NCBI RefSeq assembly: GCF_020075545.1
Contig: NZ_JAIQZK010000005.1
Location: forward strand, 1 to 64,000
Reading direction: 5' to 3'
From: Nocardioides sp. TRM66260-LWL
GTDB taxonomy: Bacteria; Actinomycetota; Actinomycetes; Propionibacteriales; Nocardioidaceae
DNA: 64,000 nucleotides
This document shows positions 43,747 through 55,114 of this stretch, one piece after another. Position 1 is the stretch's first letter, and each line of letters opens with the position of its first letter. A program made the position numbers and the translations under genes. Below the pieces are notes generated by a model, which was not told the origin of the DNA, did not search any database, and saw only the letters and a list, made by a program, of their open reading frames with translations.

Positions 43747-44952
43747 GTGAGCAGCACCGACGGCATGCGCGCCGACTGGGCGCAGAAGGACTTCTACGCC
43801 GTGCTCGGCGTCGCCAAGGACGCCACGAACGACCAGATCAAGAAGGCCTACCGCAAGCTGGCCCGCGAGAACCACCCCGACTCCAACCCCGGCGACACCG
43901 CCAAGCACGACCGCTTCAAGGCCGTCGCCGAGGCCTACGACGTCGTCGGCGACCCCGACAAGCGCGCAAAGTACGACGAGCTGCGTCGCCTGCACGCCTC
44001 CGGGGGCTTCCCCGGCGGCTTCGGGGGCGGCGGGTTCGGCGGCCGGCCCGGGGCCGGCGGCCAGACCTTCGACCTCGACGACCTGCTGCGGCAGGGCGGT
44101 GGCGCGGGCGGGGCCGGCGGCATCGGCGACATGTTCGGCGACCTCTTCGGCGGCGGCTTCGGCCGCGGTCGGGCCCGGCCCCGGGCCACCAAGGGCCCCG
44201 ACGTCGAGACCACCGCCACGATCGGCTTCACCGACGCCCTCGACGGCGTCACCATCTCGCTGCGACTCACCGCCGACGCCCCCTGCGGCACCTGCGACGG
44301 CAGCGGCGGCAAGCCCGGCACCAAGCCGCACGTGTGCCCCGAGTGCGACGGCGCGGGCACGATCGTCAACGGCGTCGGCGGCGCCTTCTCGATGAGCCAG
44401 ACCTGCCCGTCGTGCGGCGGGCGGCAGCTGGTCTACGACGAGGCCTGCCCGACCTGCCACGGCTCGGGTCGTGCGGCGTCCTCGCGCACCATCCAGGCGC
44501 GCATCCCGGCGGGCGTGAAGGACGGCCAGCGCATCCGCCTGCGCGGCAAGGGCGGCTCGGGCGAGCACGGCGGCCCCGCCGGCGACCTCTTCGTCACCGT
44601 CAAGGTCTCCCCGCACCGGCTGTTCGGCCGCAAGGACGACCACCTCACCCTCGACGTGCCGGTGGGCTTCGACGAGCTCGCGCTCGGCGCCGAGATCCGC
44701 ATCCCGACCCTCGGCGGCAGCCCCGTCACGCTGAAGATCCCCGCCGGCACCCCGAACGGGCGCACCTTCCGGGTGCGCGGCAAGGGCGCCGAGCGGGCCG
44801 ACGGCACCCGCGGCGACCTCCTGGCCACCGTCGAGGTGCAGGTGCCCGCGGTGCTCAACGCCGAGGTGCGCGCGGCGCTCGAGGCGCTGCGCAGCGCCCA
44901 GGCCGGCGCGTCCACCCCGCTGCGGGCCAACCTCTTCGAGACGGCGGGCTGA
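43747..44952 (+). CDS. dnaJ: chaperone DnaJ (Hsp40)
   Basis: A 401-residue type I Hsp40. The J-domain is at residues about 16-80 (HPD in ENHPDSN), followed by a Gly/Phe-rich linker (GGFGGGGFGGRPG) and four zinc-binding CxxC motifs (CGTCDGSG, CPECDGAG, CPSCGGRQ, CPTCHGSG). The third repeat ends GGRQ rather than GxG. The C-terminal peptide-binding domain follows. It stimulates DnaK ATPase. GTG start with a strong GGAGG; 4 bases before hspR. Confidence 0.95.
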   Translation: MSSTDGMRADWAQKDFYAVLGVAKDATNDQIKKAYRKLARENHPDSNPGDTAKHDRFKAVAEAYDVVGDPDKRAKYDELRRLHASGGFPGGFGGGGFGGRPGAGGQTFDLDDLLRQGGGAGGAGGIGDMFGDLFGGGFGRGRARPRATKGPDVETTATIGFTDALDGVTISLRLTADAPCGTCDGSGGKPGTKPHVCPECDGAGTIVNGVGGAFSMSQTCPSCGGRQLVYDEACPTCHGSGRAASSRTIQARIPAGVKDGQRIRLRGKGGSGEHGGPAGDLFVTVKVSPHRLFGRKDDHLTLDVPVGFDELALGAEIRIPTLGGSPVTLKIPAGTPNGRTFRVRGKGAERADGTRGDLLATVEVQVPAVLNAEVRAALEALRSAQAGASTPLRANLFETAG

Positions 44953-44955
44953 GCC

Positions 44956-45417
44956 GTGGCCCTGCGTCCCCCCGACGGCCCGCAGCGCCTCGAGCCCGGG
45001 CCCGACGCCGCGGTCTACGTCATCAGCGTCGCCGCCGAGCTCACCGGGCTGCACCCGCAGACGCTGCGCACCTACGAGCGGCTCGGGCTCATCACCCCCG
45101 GCCGCACCGGCGGCGGCGGACGCCGCTACTCGCTGCGCGACATCGAGCTGCTGCGCAGCATCGCCGAGCTGACCGCGTCGGGCATCGGCATCGAGGGCGT
45201 GCGCCGCATCCTCGAGCTCGAGCACCGGGTCGCCGCGCTGGCGGCTCGCAACGAGGAGCTCCAGGCCGAGCTCGCGGCGACCCGCGAGGCGCTGGCCCAG
45301 ACGCGTCCGTCCCGCGCGGCGGAGGCCGCGCGCACGACCGTCCGGGTCGAGCGGCTGCCCGTGCTGCGGGCCCCGGAGGCACCCGGCCAGGTCGTCGTGT
45401 GGCGTCGTCAGCGCTGA
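44956..45417 (+). CDS. hspR: heat-shock repressor HspR (MerR family)
   Basis: A 153-residue MerR-type protein. The HTH is YVISVAAELTGLHPQTLRTYERLGLITPGRTGGGGRRYSLRDIELL, a perfect HspR signature, followed by a helical segment and an Arg-rich tail. It represses the dnaK and clpB operons through HAIR sites, with DnaK as corepressor in studied species. GTG start, 3 bases after the dnaJ stop. Confidence 0.94.
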   Translation: MALRPPDGPQRLEPGPDAAVYVISVAAELTGLHPQTLRTYERLGLITPGRTGGGGRRYSLRDIELLRSIAELTASGIGIEGVRRILELEHRVAALAARNEELQAELAATREALAQTRPSRAAEAARTTVRVERLPVLRAPEAPGQVVVWRRQR

Positions 45418-45511
45418 CGGCGTGGGACGTCCTGACACGGACGCCCCGGGCCTTCTACCCTCAGCCAGGCAGCGCGGCCGTCGTCCGCGCGCACGAGGGC
45501 AGGGGTGAGGC

Positions 45512-46822
45512 GTGGACGGGCTCATGAGCGCGGTGACCGCGTGGTACGAGCAGGTCCACTGGGTCAACTTCCTGACGATCCCCCTGTTCACCGGCGTCAT
45601 CGGCTGGCTGATCAATTGGTCGGGGCTGTGGATGCTCTTCAGCCCCGTGCGCTTCCACGGCGTGCGCGTGCCGGGCATGCAGGAGCTCAGCGGGCTGCTG
45701 CCGCGCAAGCTGCAGGAGGTGCCCGGCATCCTCCAGGGCGGCATCGGCTGGCAGGGCATCGTGCCGGCGCGGGCCGCCAAGATGGGCAGCATCGCCGTCG
45801 ACAAGGCGATCGCGAAGCTCGGCACGCCCGCGGAGTTCTACCAGCAGCTCGAGCCCGACCAGATCGCCGAGCACATCGTCACGGTCTTCCGTCCCGAGCT
45901 GCCCGACCTCGTCGACCAGGTGATGCGCCAGGAGCACCCCCGGCTCTGGCGCGACCTCCCGCGGCCGCTGCGCAACGCGATCGTCGAGCGCGTGCAGGCG
46001 CAGCTGCCGTCGGTGGTCGGCAAGGTGACCACCGAGATCGGCGTGCACATCGACCAGCTGCTCGACCCGAAGATCATGGTCATCGACCACTTCCAGAAGA
46101 ACCCGTCCCTGGTCGTGCGGATCTTCCGGGACTTCGGTCAGCGCGAGCTGAACCTCATGGTCGCCTTCGGCTTCATCTTCGGCTTCCTGCTCGGCATCCC
46201 GGTGGCGGTCGTCGACTCGATCGCCCACCAGTGGTGGCTGCTGCCGATCCTCGGCGTGGTCGTCGGCTGGATCACCAACGCCCTGGGCATGTGGCTGATC
46301 TTCGAGCCCACCGAGCCGCGCCGGTACTTCGGCATCAAGGCGCACGGGCTCTTCCTGCGGCGTCAGGACCAGGCCGCCGAGGTGTACGCCCGGATCATCG
46401 CCGAGGACGTCATCACCCTCGAGCGGATCGGCGACTTCCTCATGGAGGGCCCCCGCGGCGACCGCACCCGGCAGATGCTCGCCACCGCGCTGCGTCCGGC
46501 GATCGAGAAGGCGGCCGGTCCCGCGCTGCCCGCCGTCCGGCTGGCCGTGGGCCCGAGCCGCTTCGACAGCATCCGCGACTCCGTGGCCCGCGAGGCCGTC
46601 GGCCGCACCCTCACGCCGTTCCAGGACCCCGAGTTCAGCCGGCGGCAGTCGGAGAAGATCCGGGTGCTGATCGCGCGGCGCACCAAGGAGCTGCCGCCGC
46701 GGGACTTCGTCGAGATGATGCGCTCCGCGATCAAGGAGGACGAGTGGATGCTCTACGCCCACGGCGCGATCATGGGCCTGGCCGGCGGCTTCCTGCACCT
46801 GGCGATCTTCGGGGTCGGGTGA
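45512..46822 (+). CDS. DUF445 family membrane protein
   Basis: A 436-residue protein with N-terminal helix pair (VNFLTIPLFTGVIGWLINWSGLWMLF), a long helical cytoplasmic part, and a second helix pair around residues 215-265 (LMVAFGFIFGFLLGIPVAVV, WWLLPILGVVVGWITNALGMWLIF). The two WxxNxxxxWxxF-like repeats are the DUF445 signature. Function unknown. It lies between hspR and an Abi-alpha gene, upstream of clpB. Confidence 0.82.
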   Translation: MDGLMSAVTAWYEQVHWVNFLTIPLFTGVIGWLINWSGLWMLFSPVRFHGVRVPGMQELSGLLPRKLQEVPGILQGGIGWQGIVPARAAKMGSIAVDKAIAKLGTPAEFYQQLEPDQIAEHIVTVFRPELPDLVDQVMRQEHPRLWRDLPRPLRNAIVERVQAQLPSVVGKVTTEIGVHIDQLLDPKIMVIDHFQKNPSLVVRIFRDFGQRELNLMVAFGFIFGFLLGIPVAVVDSIAHQWWLLPILGVVVGWITNALGMWLIFEPTEPRRYFGIKAHGLFLRRQDQAAEVYARIIAEDVITLERIGDFLMEGPRGDRTRQMLATALRPAIEKAAGPALPAVRLAVGPSRFDSIRDSVAREAVGRTLTPFQDPEFSRRQSEKIRVLIARRTKELPPRDFVEMMRSAIKEDEWMLYAHGAIMGLAGGFLHLAIFGVG

Positions 46823-46826
46823 GCGC

Positions 46827-47912
46827 GTGAGCGACGACGACCGCACCCCTCGTCCCGGCGCCCCCGGCTCCGCGGGGCGCGACGAGCGCGCCCTGCGCGC
46901 GCTGCGCTCGGTGCGCGGCGGCCGCCCGCGTCCCGACCGCGATCCCGCCTACCAGCGCTCGCTCGACGAGGCGCTCGCGCGGGTCTACGGACCCGACGAG
47001 ACCGATGTGACGCCGGTGCCGCTCACCGAGGCGCTCGCGCCGGCCGTCGAGGCGCTCCCGGGCCTGGCGCGGGTGGCGGCCTCGGCCGCGTGGCACACCA
47101 CCGGCTGGTCGGTGAAGACCTACGTGCGCACCGGACGACGTCTCGCCCGCGCGCTCACCGACTCCAAGGAGGCCGCGGCGCTGGCGGCCGACGCGACCCG
47201 GATGGCCGCGGTCGTCGGCGAGCTCTCCCGCTCGGTGTCGTCCGGCACGCCGGTCGGACGCGCGCTGGTGCAGGCGGCGGAGTCGCTCGGCGAGATCGTC
47301 GAGGCCAACGACGGCCCGTCGGTGGTGCTGGCCGCGCAGGTGCACGTCACCGAGCGCGGCCGCTCCACCCCCGAGCGACTGCGCGAGCGGGGCGCCGAGC
47401 TGCTCGAGCGCTCGCGCGACGTGTGGATGGAGGAGGAGTCGCACCCGGCCTACGACCGCATCCTCGACGAGCTCGCCCCCGACGAGGGCCGCATCCTCCT
47501 GCTGCTGCTCAACGGCGGCCCGCAGCCCAGCGTCGACGTCCGCACCGGCGGCCCGCTCGGCATGGTCAGCAGCCAGCTCATCGCACCGGGCCTGACGATG
47601 ATCGGCGCCCGCGCCGGCCTGCGCTCGGTCGACCGGGTGCCGGCCTACCTGAACAACCTCTTCCGCCTCGGGCTGGTGTGGTTCTCGGCCGAGCCGCTGC
47701 GCGATCCGATGGACTACCAGGTGCTCGAGGCGCAGCCCGACGTGCTCGCGGCACTGCACTCGGTGCGGTTCGCGAAGGTCGTACGGCGCAGCATCCACCT
47801 GACGCCCTTCGGCCTCGACTTCTGCCGCACCTGCCTGGTCGACGAAGAGGCCGCCGTCGCGGAGTTCCCGGCCCACGACGCCCCGCCGGAGAACGCCGAC
47901 GCACCGTCCTGA
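46827..47912 (+). CDS. Abi-alpha/DUF4393 family protein
   Basis: A 361-residue protein. The region around residues 200-300 (HPAYDRILDELAPDEGRILLLLLNGGPQPSVDVRTGG; then VDRVPAYLNNLFRLGLVWF) matches Abi-alpha (DUF4393) proteins. The family was named for abortive-infection genes but most members have no proven role. It starts 4 bases after the DUF445 stop, so the two are co-transcribed, and its 3' end is close to the HAIR site of clpB. Confidence 0.72.
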   Translation: MSDDDRTPRPGAPGSAGRDERALRALRSVRGGRPRPDRDPAYQRSLDEALARVYGPDETDVTPVPLTEALAPAVEALPGLARVAASAAWHTTGWSVKTYVRTGRRLARALTDSKEAAALAADATRMAAVVGELSRSVSSGTPVGRALVQAAESLGEIVEANDGPSVVLAAQVHVTERGRSTPERLRERGAELLERSRDVWMEEESHPAYDRILDELAPDEGRILLLLLNGGPQPSVDVRTGGPLGMVSSQLIAPGLTMIGARAGLRSVDRVPAYLNNLFRLGLVWFSAEPLRDPMDYQVLEAQPDVLAALHSVRFAKVVRRSIHLTPFGLDFCRTCLVDEEAAVAEFPAHDAPPENADAPS

Positions 47913-47942
47913 CCAGGACGGTCGAAGACGCCACTCACAGGA

Positions 47943-47963
47943 CTTGAGTGGAACAGACTCAAG
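47943..47963. promoter_or_regulatory. HAIR operator before clpB
   Basis: CTTGAGT-GGAACAG-ACTCAAG is a perfect HAIR inverted repeat, 69 bases before the clpB ATG. It marks clpB as a member of the HspR regulon together with dnaK. Confidence 0.92.
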
Positions 47964-48031
47964 TCTCAGACTGTTCTGCAGACGACCGGTGCTCGCCGGT
48001 CGCCAGGACCACCGTCACAGGAGTGCCGCCC

Positions 48032-50635
<2,604 letters not shown>

Positions 50636-50641
50636 CGGTCG

Positions 50642-50748
50642 TCGGTTTCCCCGGTCGACCGGGGAAACCGATCGATGACGGGCGAAACTTCGCCTGTCAT
50701 CGACCAACTTCGCCCGTCCTGACCGACCACGTGCCGGTCAGGACGGGC
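50642..50748. repeat. cluster of three palindromes after clpB
   Basis: 50642-50671: perfect 30-base palindrome (half-site TCGGTTTCCCCGGTC). 50672-50703: arms of 15 with one mismatch (TCGATGACGGGCGAA), loop of 2. 50712-50748: 14-bp arms (GCCCGTCCTGACCG), loop of 9. They fill most of the gap between clpB and the M1 peptidase gene, both on the plus strand. The first may terminate clpB. They recall the cluster at 31879-32116 in style but not in exact sequence. Confidence 0.7.
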
Positions 50749-50816
50749 GCTGCCGTCCAGGACGTCGACCCGCCCGCCCCCTGACGGGTGGCACCCCGGC
50801 ACGGCACACTGGGGCG

Positions 50817-52223
50817 GTGCCCCGTCTCGGTCCGCGTCGCCCCGGCCTCCTCGTCACGCTCCTGGCCGGCGGGATCGCCGCCGGGCTGACCCTCACGGCG
50901 CTGCCCGGCTCGGCGGTCGACGCGCCCGGCACCCAGCGCACCGACACGCTGTTCCCCGGCCAGGGCAACACCGGGTACGACGTGCAGCACTACGACGTGC
51001 GGCTGTCCTACGTCCCGGCGACCGACCGCGTGAGCGCGCAGGTGACGCTGACCGCGCGGTCGCGAGCGCGGCTGGACTCCTTCCACCTCGACTACGACGG
51101 CCCGCGCCTGACCGGCGTCACGGTCGACGGGCGACGGGCGATGGTGCGGCGCTCGGGCACCGAGCTGGTCGTGACGCCGGCCCGACCCGTCGCGTCGGGG
51201 CACCGCTTCACCGCCCGCGTCTCCTACGCCGGCACCCCGCAGCGGCTCCAGGACCAGGACGGCTCCTTCGAGGGCTGGCTGCGCACCGGCGACGGCGCGA
51301 TCACCCTCAACGAGCCGATCGGGGCGCTCACCTGGCTGCCGTCGAACAACACGCCGGCCGACAAGGCCACCTACCGCTTCACCCTCAGCACGCCCCGCGG
51401 CTACCGCGCGGTGGCCAACGGCGCGCTGGTGTCGGAGCGGGTCGGCGAGACGCGCACGACGTCGGTCTGGTCGGTGCGCGAGCCGATGGCCACCTACCTC
51501 GCCACCGTCGGCTTCGGGCGCTACCGCGTCACCACCGGCACCTACCGCTCAGTGGACGGACGCAGCATCCCGCTGCGCTCCTACGTCGACGCCGGGGAGA
51601 CTCCCGGCTCGACCACCCGCCTGCCCGAGGTGCTCTCGACGCTGGAGGGCTGGTTCGGCCCGTACCCGTTCGCGAGCGCCGGGAGCGTCGTCGACGACGC
51701 CGACGTCGACTACGCGCTCGAGACGCAGACCCGCCCGTTCTACCCGCCCGGCTTCGCCGACGTCCTCACCGTGGTCCACGAGACGGCCCACCAGTGGTTC
51801 GGCGACTCCCTCACCGTGCGCGACTGGCACGACCTGTGGCTCGCGGAGGGGTTCGCCACCTACGCCGAGTGGCTCTGGACCGGCAGCCACGGCGGCCGCA
51901 CGCCGCAGCAGGAGTTCGACCGCCGCTACGCCAAGCCCGCCGACGATCCGCTGTGGAGCCCCGCCCCGCGCCGCTTCACCGAGCCGGGCCAGCTCTTCGG
52001 AGACCCGGTCTACCAGCGCGGCGCCATGACGCTGCAGGCCCTGCGGACGCGGATCGGCGACGCCGACTTCGCGGCCCTGCTGAAGGCCTGGCCCCGGGAG
52101 CGCCGCCACGGGAGCGTGACGACCGCGCAGTTCGAGCGGCTCGCCGAGCGGATCTCCGGCCAGGACCTCACCACGCTGTTCCGCGACTGGCTCGACACCG
52201 ACGGCAGGCCGTCGGGCTACTGA
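50817..52223 (+). CDS. secreted M1 family metallopeptidase
   Basis: A 468-residue exported aminopeptidase-like protein. The signal peptide is at about 8-38 (PGLLVTLLAGGIAAGLTLTALPGSAVDA). The N-terminal beta domain is followed by the zinc site VVHETAHQWFGD plus the second Glu 19 residues later (LWLAEGFATYAEWLW). The exopeptidase GAMEN-like motif is replaced by VDYALETQ. It lacks the long C-terminal helical domain of larger M1 enzymes, as do other actinobacterial short forms. GTG start. Confidence 0.88.
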   Translation: MPRLGPRRPGLLVTLLAGGIAAGLTLTALPGSAVDAPGTQRTDTLFPGQGNTGYDVQHYDVRLSYVPATDRVSAQVTLTARSRARLDSFHLDYDGPRLTGVTVDGRRAMVRRSGTELVVTPARPVASGHRFTARVSYAGTPQRLQDQDGSFEGWLRTGDGAITLNEPIGALTWLPSNNTPADKATYRFTLSTPRGYRAVANGALVSERVGETRTTSVWSVREPMATYLATVGFGRYRVTTGTYRSVDGRSIPLRSYVDAGETPGSTTRLPEVLSTLEGWFGPYPFASAGSVVDDADVDYALETQTRPFYPPGFADVLTVVHETAHQWFGDSLTVRDWHDLWLAEGFATYAEWLWTGSHGGRTPQQEFDRRYAKPADDPLWSPAPRRFTEPGQLFGDPVYQRGAMTLQALRTRIGDADFAALLKAWPRERRHGSVTTAQFERLAERISGQDLTTLFRDWLDTDGRPSGY

Positions 52224-53107
52224 CTCCCGCCCGCGGCCGGCGCGATCGGCGCGGGCCCACGGACGCGCCACGACGTCGCCGGCTTGAGCCGCTCCTCGGC
52301 GCAGCTCTGGCGGCGCTCGCGCGTCTCGGGCTCGACCAGCAGCCGCTCGGCGCCGTCCGGCGTCCGCACCTCGACGACGACCCCGCCGCCGGCCCCAGGC
52401 GCCTGCACGATCCGACCCTCGACCGCGGCGAGCGGCAGACCCGGACGCGCGGCCAGCACGTGCGCCTCGGCCGCCTGCACCGCGGCCGGACGTCCGGCTC
52501 TCCCGCGGAGCACCGCGGCGTCCGGCCAGCGGCCCGCGCGCAGGGCGTCGACGGCGGCTGCGGCCTCGGCGTCGGCGGAGCCACCGCCGTCGAGGCGGCC
52601 GAGCACGACGCCCGACGGCAGCGCGAGCAGGGTCGGCGCGAACCGGTGGCCCCCGAGGTGGCTGGTCTCCCACGTCGCGGCGGGATCGGACGCCGCCAGA
52701 CGCGCCGCGACCGGGCGCCCGAGCTCGGCGCAGCAGACGTCGCGCCGGCCGTGCGCGCAGACCAGCCAGAGCGGCCGGGGCCACGGCGCCCACGCGGCGT
52801 CCGCGACGTCGTCGAGCGTGGACACGACGGCCCGCTCGAGGGTGCCGGCGGCGAGATCGGCGCGGAAGGCGACCAGTCCGTCCGGCGTCCGGCCGCCCCC
52901 GGGACGACGGACCAGCTGCACCCGCGCGTCCGCCCAGACGCCGGCCCGTGCCGGGTCGGTGAGCGCAGCGGGGAGCTCCAGCGACTCCGCGGCCTTCGGC
53001 AGCCAGGCACCCGGACGCTCCAGCAGCAGCCAGCGGACGTCGGACGGCGCGCTGCCGGCGAGCGGCTCGCCGTCGTCGCGGCTGGCCGCCGAGCAGCGGA
53101 ACCTCAC
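52217..53107 (-). CDS. sucrase/ferredoxin-like family protein
   Basis: A 296-residue protein with thioredoxin-like ferredoxin motifs: WLVCAHGRRDVCCAELGRPVAARL and WETSHLGGHRFAPTLLALPSGVVLGRL (PF06999 type). The Cys pattern could hold an Fe-S cluster; RCSAAS at the start gives another Cys. The GTG at 53107 overlaps the CDF stop as GTGA. It converges with the M1 gene, and the stops overlap by 7 bases. Confidence 0.82.
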   Translation of the reverse strand: MRFRCSAASRDDGEPLAGSAPSDVRWLLLERPGAWLPKAAESLELPAALTDPARAGVWADARVQLVRRPGGGRTPDGLVAFRADLAAGTLERAVVSTLDDVADAAWAPWPRPLWLVCAHGRRDVCCAELGRPVAARLAASDPAATWETSHLGGHRFAPTLLALPSGVVLGRLDGGGSADAEAAAAVDALRAGRWPDAAVLRGRAGRPAAVQAAEAHVLAARPGLPLAAVEGRIVQAPGAGGGVVVEVRTPDGAERLLVEPETRERRQSCAEERLKPATSWRVRGPAPIAPAAGGSQ

Positions 53108-54045
53108 CGGTGCACCTCGCCGAGGTCCTCGTGGGCGCGGTGGCTGGCCGGCTCGACCTGGAAGGTCGCGTGGCGCACGTCGAAGTGCTCGGCCACGCAG
53201 TGGCACAGGTCGTCGAGCACGGCCCCCACGCCCCGCGCGGCGAGCGCCTCGTCGGTGACGGTGACGTGCGCCGACAGGCTGGGCAGACCGGAGGTGATCG
53301 TCCAGGCGTGCAGGTCGTGCACCTCGAGCACGCCCTCGACTCCGGCGAGGTGCCGCTCGACGTCGTCGAGGTCGAGGCCCGCGGGCGCCACCTCGAGCAG
53401 CACCGCGCCGGCGTCGCGCAGCAGCGCGAACGAGCGGGGCAGGATCATCGCCGCGATCAGCAGGGACGCCACGGCGTCCGCGCGCTGCCAGTCGAAGAGC
53501 AGGATCAGCACGGCGCTCAGCACCGCGAGCACCGAGCCGAGCAGGTCGGCGACGACCTCGTTGAGCGCGCCGCGCATATTCAGCGAGGTGCCGTCGGCCC
53601 GCGCGAGCACGAGCAGGGACGCCGCGTTGGCGACGAGGCCCACCAGCGCGAACCAGATCATCGTGCCGGCCTCCACCGGCGTCGGGTGCAGCAGGCGCGG
53701 CACCGCGGCGTACGCCAGGTAGCCGCAGACCACCAGCAGGACGACGGCGTTCGCCAGCGCGGCGAGGATCTCGGCGCGGTGGTAGCCGAAGGTCGAGCGG
53801 CGCCCGGCCGGCAGGCTCGCGACGTAGGACGCCGCAAGCGCCAGGGCGACCGCGGCCGCGTCGGTGGCGAGGTGGCCGGCGTCGGCGAGCAGCGCGAGGG
53901 AGCCGGTGAGCAGCGCGCCCACCACCTCGAGCACCATCACCGTCGCCGAGACCGCCAGGACGACGCGCAGGCGCCGTCGGTCGGCCGCCCGACCGCCCGC
54001 GTGGCCGCCATGGCCGCCGTGGCCGTGCCCGTGTCCGTGGCCCAT
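53104..54045 (-). CDS. cation diffusion facilitator (zinc/cobalt-type exporter)
   Basis: A 313-residue membrane protein of the CDF family. It begins with a His-rich N-terminus (GHGHGHGHGGHGGH). TM2 reads LALLADAGHLATDAAAVALA (the HxxxD zinc site), and TM5 has LNEVVADLLGSVLAVLSAV. A C-terminal ferredoxin-like domain (LEVHDLHAWTITSGLPSLSAHVTV) follows. It exports Zn(II) or similar ions by proton exchange. It is translationally coupled to the sucrase/ferredoxin-like gene. Confidence 0.9.
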   Translation of the reverse strand: MGHGHGHGHGGHGGHAGGRAADRRRLRVVLAVSATVMVLEVVGALLTGSLALLADAGHLATDAAAVALALAASYVASLPAGRRSTFGYHRAEILAALANAVVLLVVCGYLAYAAVPRLLHPTPVEAGTMIWFALVGLVANAASLLVLARADGTSLNMRGALNEVVADLLGSVLAVLSAVLILLFDWQRADAVASLLIAAMILPRSFALLRDAGAVLLEVAPAGLDLDDVERHLAGVEGVLEVHDLHAWTITSGLPSLSAHVTVTDEALAARGVGAVLDDLCHCVAEHFDVRHATFQVEPASHRAHEDLGEVHR

Positions 54046-54117
54046 GGGCGTCAGCCTAGGGGCCGGGGCTCGACGGGCCCGACCGCCGCGGGGTCGGCCG
54101 CCGGGTCGGCCGCGGGG

Positions 54118-55095
54118 TCAGCCGCGGCCGTGCGGCGTCGTCCAGCCCGACAGGTCGGGGCCCTTTGGGACGATGCCCGACGGGTTGATGTCGGTGTGCA
54201 CGACGTAGTAGTGCGCCTTGATCTGCTCGAAGTCGACGGTGTCGCCAAAGCCGGGCGTCTGGAAGAGGTCGCGCGCGTAGCCCCACAGGTGCGGCATCTC
54301 GGAGAGCTTGTTGCGGTTGCACTTGAAGTGGCCGTGGTAGACGGGGTCGAAGCGGACCAGCGTGGTGAACAACCGCACGTCCGCCTCGGTGATCGCCTCG
54401 CCCATCAGGTAGCGGCGGTCGGCGAGCCGCTCCTCGAGCCAGTCGAGCGCGGTGAAGAGACGGTCGAACGCCGACTCGTAGGCCTCCTGCGAGCCCGCGA
54501 AGCCGCAGCGGTACACGCCGTTGTTGACCTCGGTGAAGACCCGCTGCATCACCTCCTCCATCTCCTCGCGCTGGGCGACGGGCCACAGGTCGGGCGCGCC
54601 GTCGCGGTGGTGGTCGCGCCACTCGTGGAAGAGGTCGTGGGTGATCCACGGGAAGTCGTTGGTGACCAGCAGCCCCGACGACTCCTCGACGATCGCCGGC
54701 ACCGTGATGCCGCGCGGGTAGCCGGGGAACCGCTTATCGTAGGCGTCCTTGAGCCGCGGGATGCCGAGCACGGGGTCGACGCCGCCGGGGTCGAGGTCGA
54801 AGGTCCACGAGTTCTTGTCGTGGGTCGGGCCGGGGGTGCCGAGGGAGATGACGTCCTGCAGCCCGAGCAGCTCGCGGACGATGATCGCCCGGTTCGCCCA
54901 CGGGCAGGCGCGCGCCGCGACGAGGCGGTAGCGACCCGGCTCGACCGGCCACAGCTCGCCCTCGACCGGCCCGTGCTCGGGGCGTCGGGCGTCCTGGGTG
55001 ATGCGGTCGGGCACGTAGGTCATGTCGCGCTCGAAGGCCTTGCCCTGCTCGACGTAGGTGGGCGTGAGGTCGTCGTCCTGGACGTCATCCGGCAT
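54118..55095 (-). CDS. Xi-class glutathionyl-hydroquinone reductase-like (GST) protein
   Basis: A 325-residue GST-fold protein. The thioredoxin domain contains ACPWANRAIIVRELLGL with the Xi-class Cys. The C-terminal helical domain includes TEADVRLFTTLVRFDPVYHGHFKCNRNKL. In actinobacteria, which use mycothiol, the physiological thiol may differ from glutathione. It would reduce S-conjugated hydroquinones or similar. No close neighbours in an operon. Confidence 0.88.
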   Translation of the reverse strand: MPDDVQDDDLTPTYVEQGKAFERDMTYVPDRITQDARRPEHGPVEGELWPVEPGRYRLVAARACPWANRAIIVRELLGLQDVISLGTPGPTHDKNSWTFDLDPGGVDPVLGIPRLKDAYDKRFPGYPRGITVPAIVEESSGLLVTNDFPWITHDLFHEWRDHHRDGAPDLWPVAQREEMEEVMQRVFTEVNNGVYRCGFAGSQEAYESAFDRLFTALDWLEERLADRRYLMGEAITEADVRLFTTLVRFDPVYHGHFKCNRNKLSEMPHLWGYARDLFQTPGFGDTVDFEQIKAHYYVVHTDINPSGIVPKGPDLSGWTTPHGRG

Positions 55096-55114
55096 GACGC
55101 CACCGTAGCCGGGC

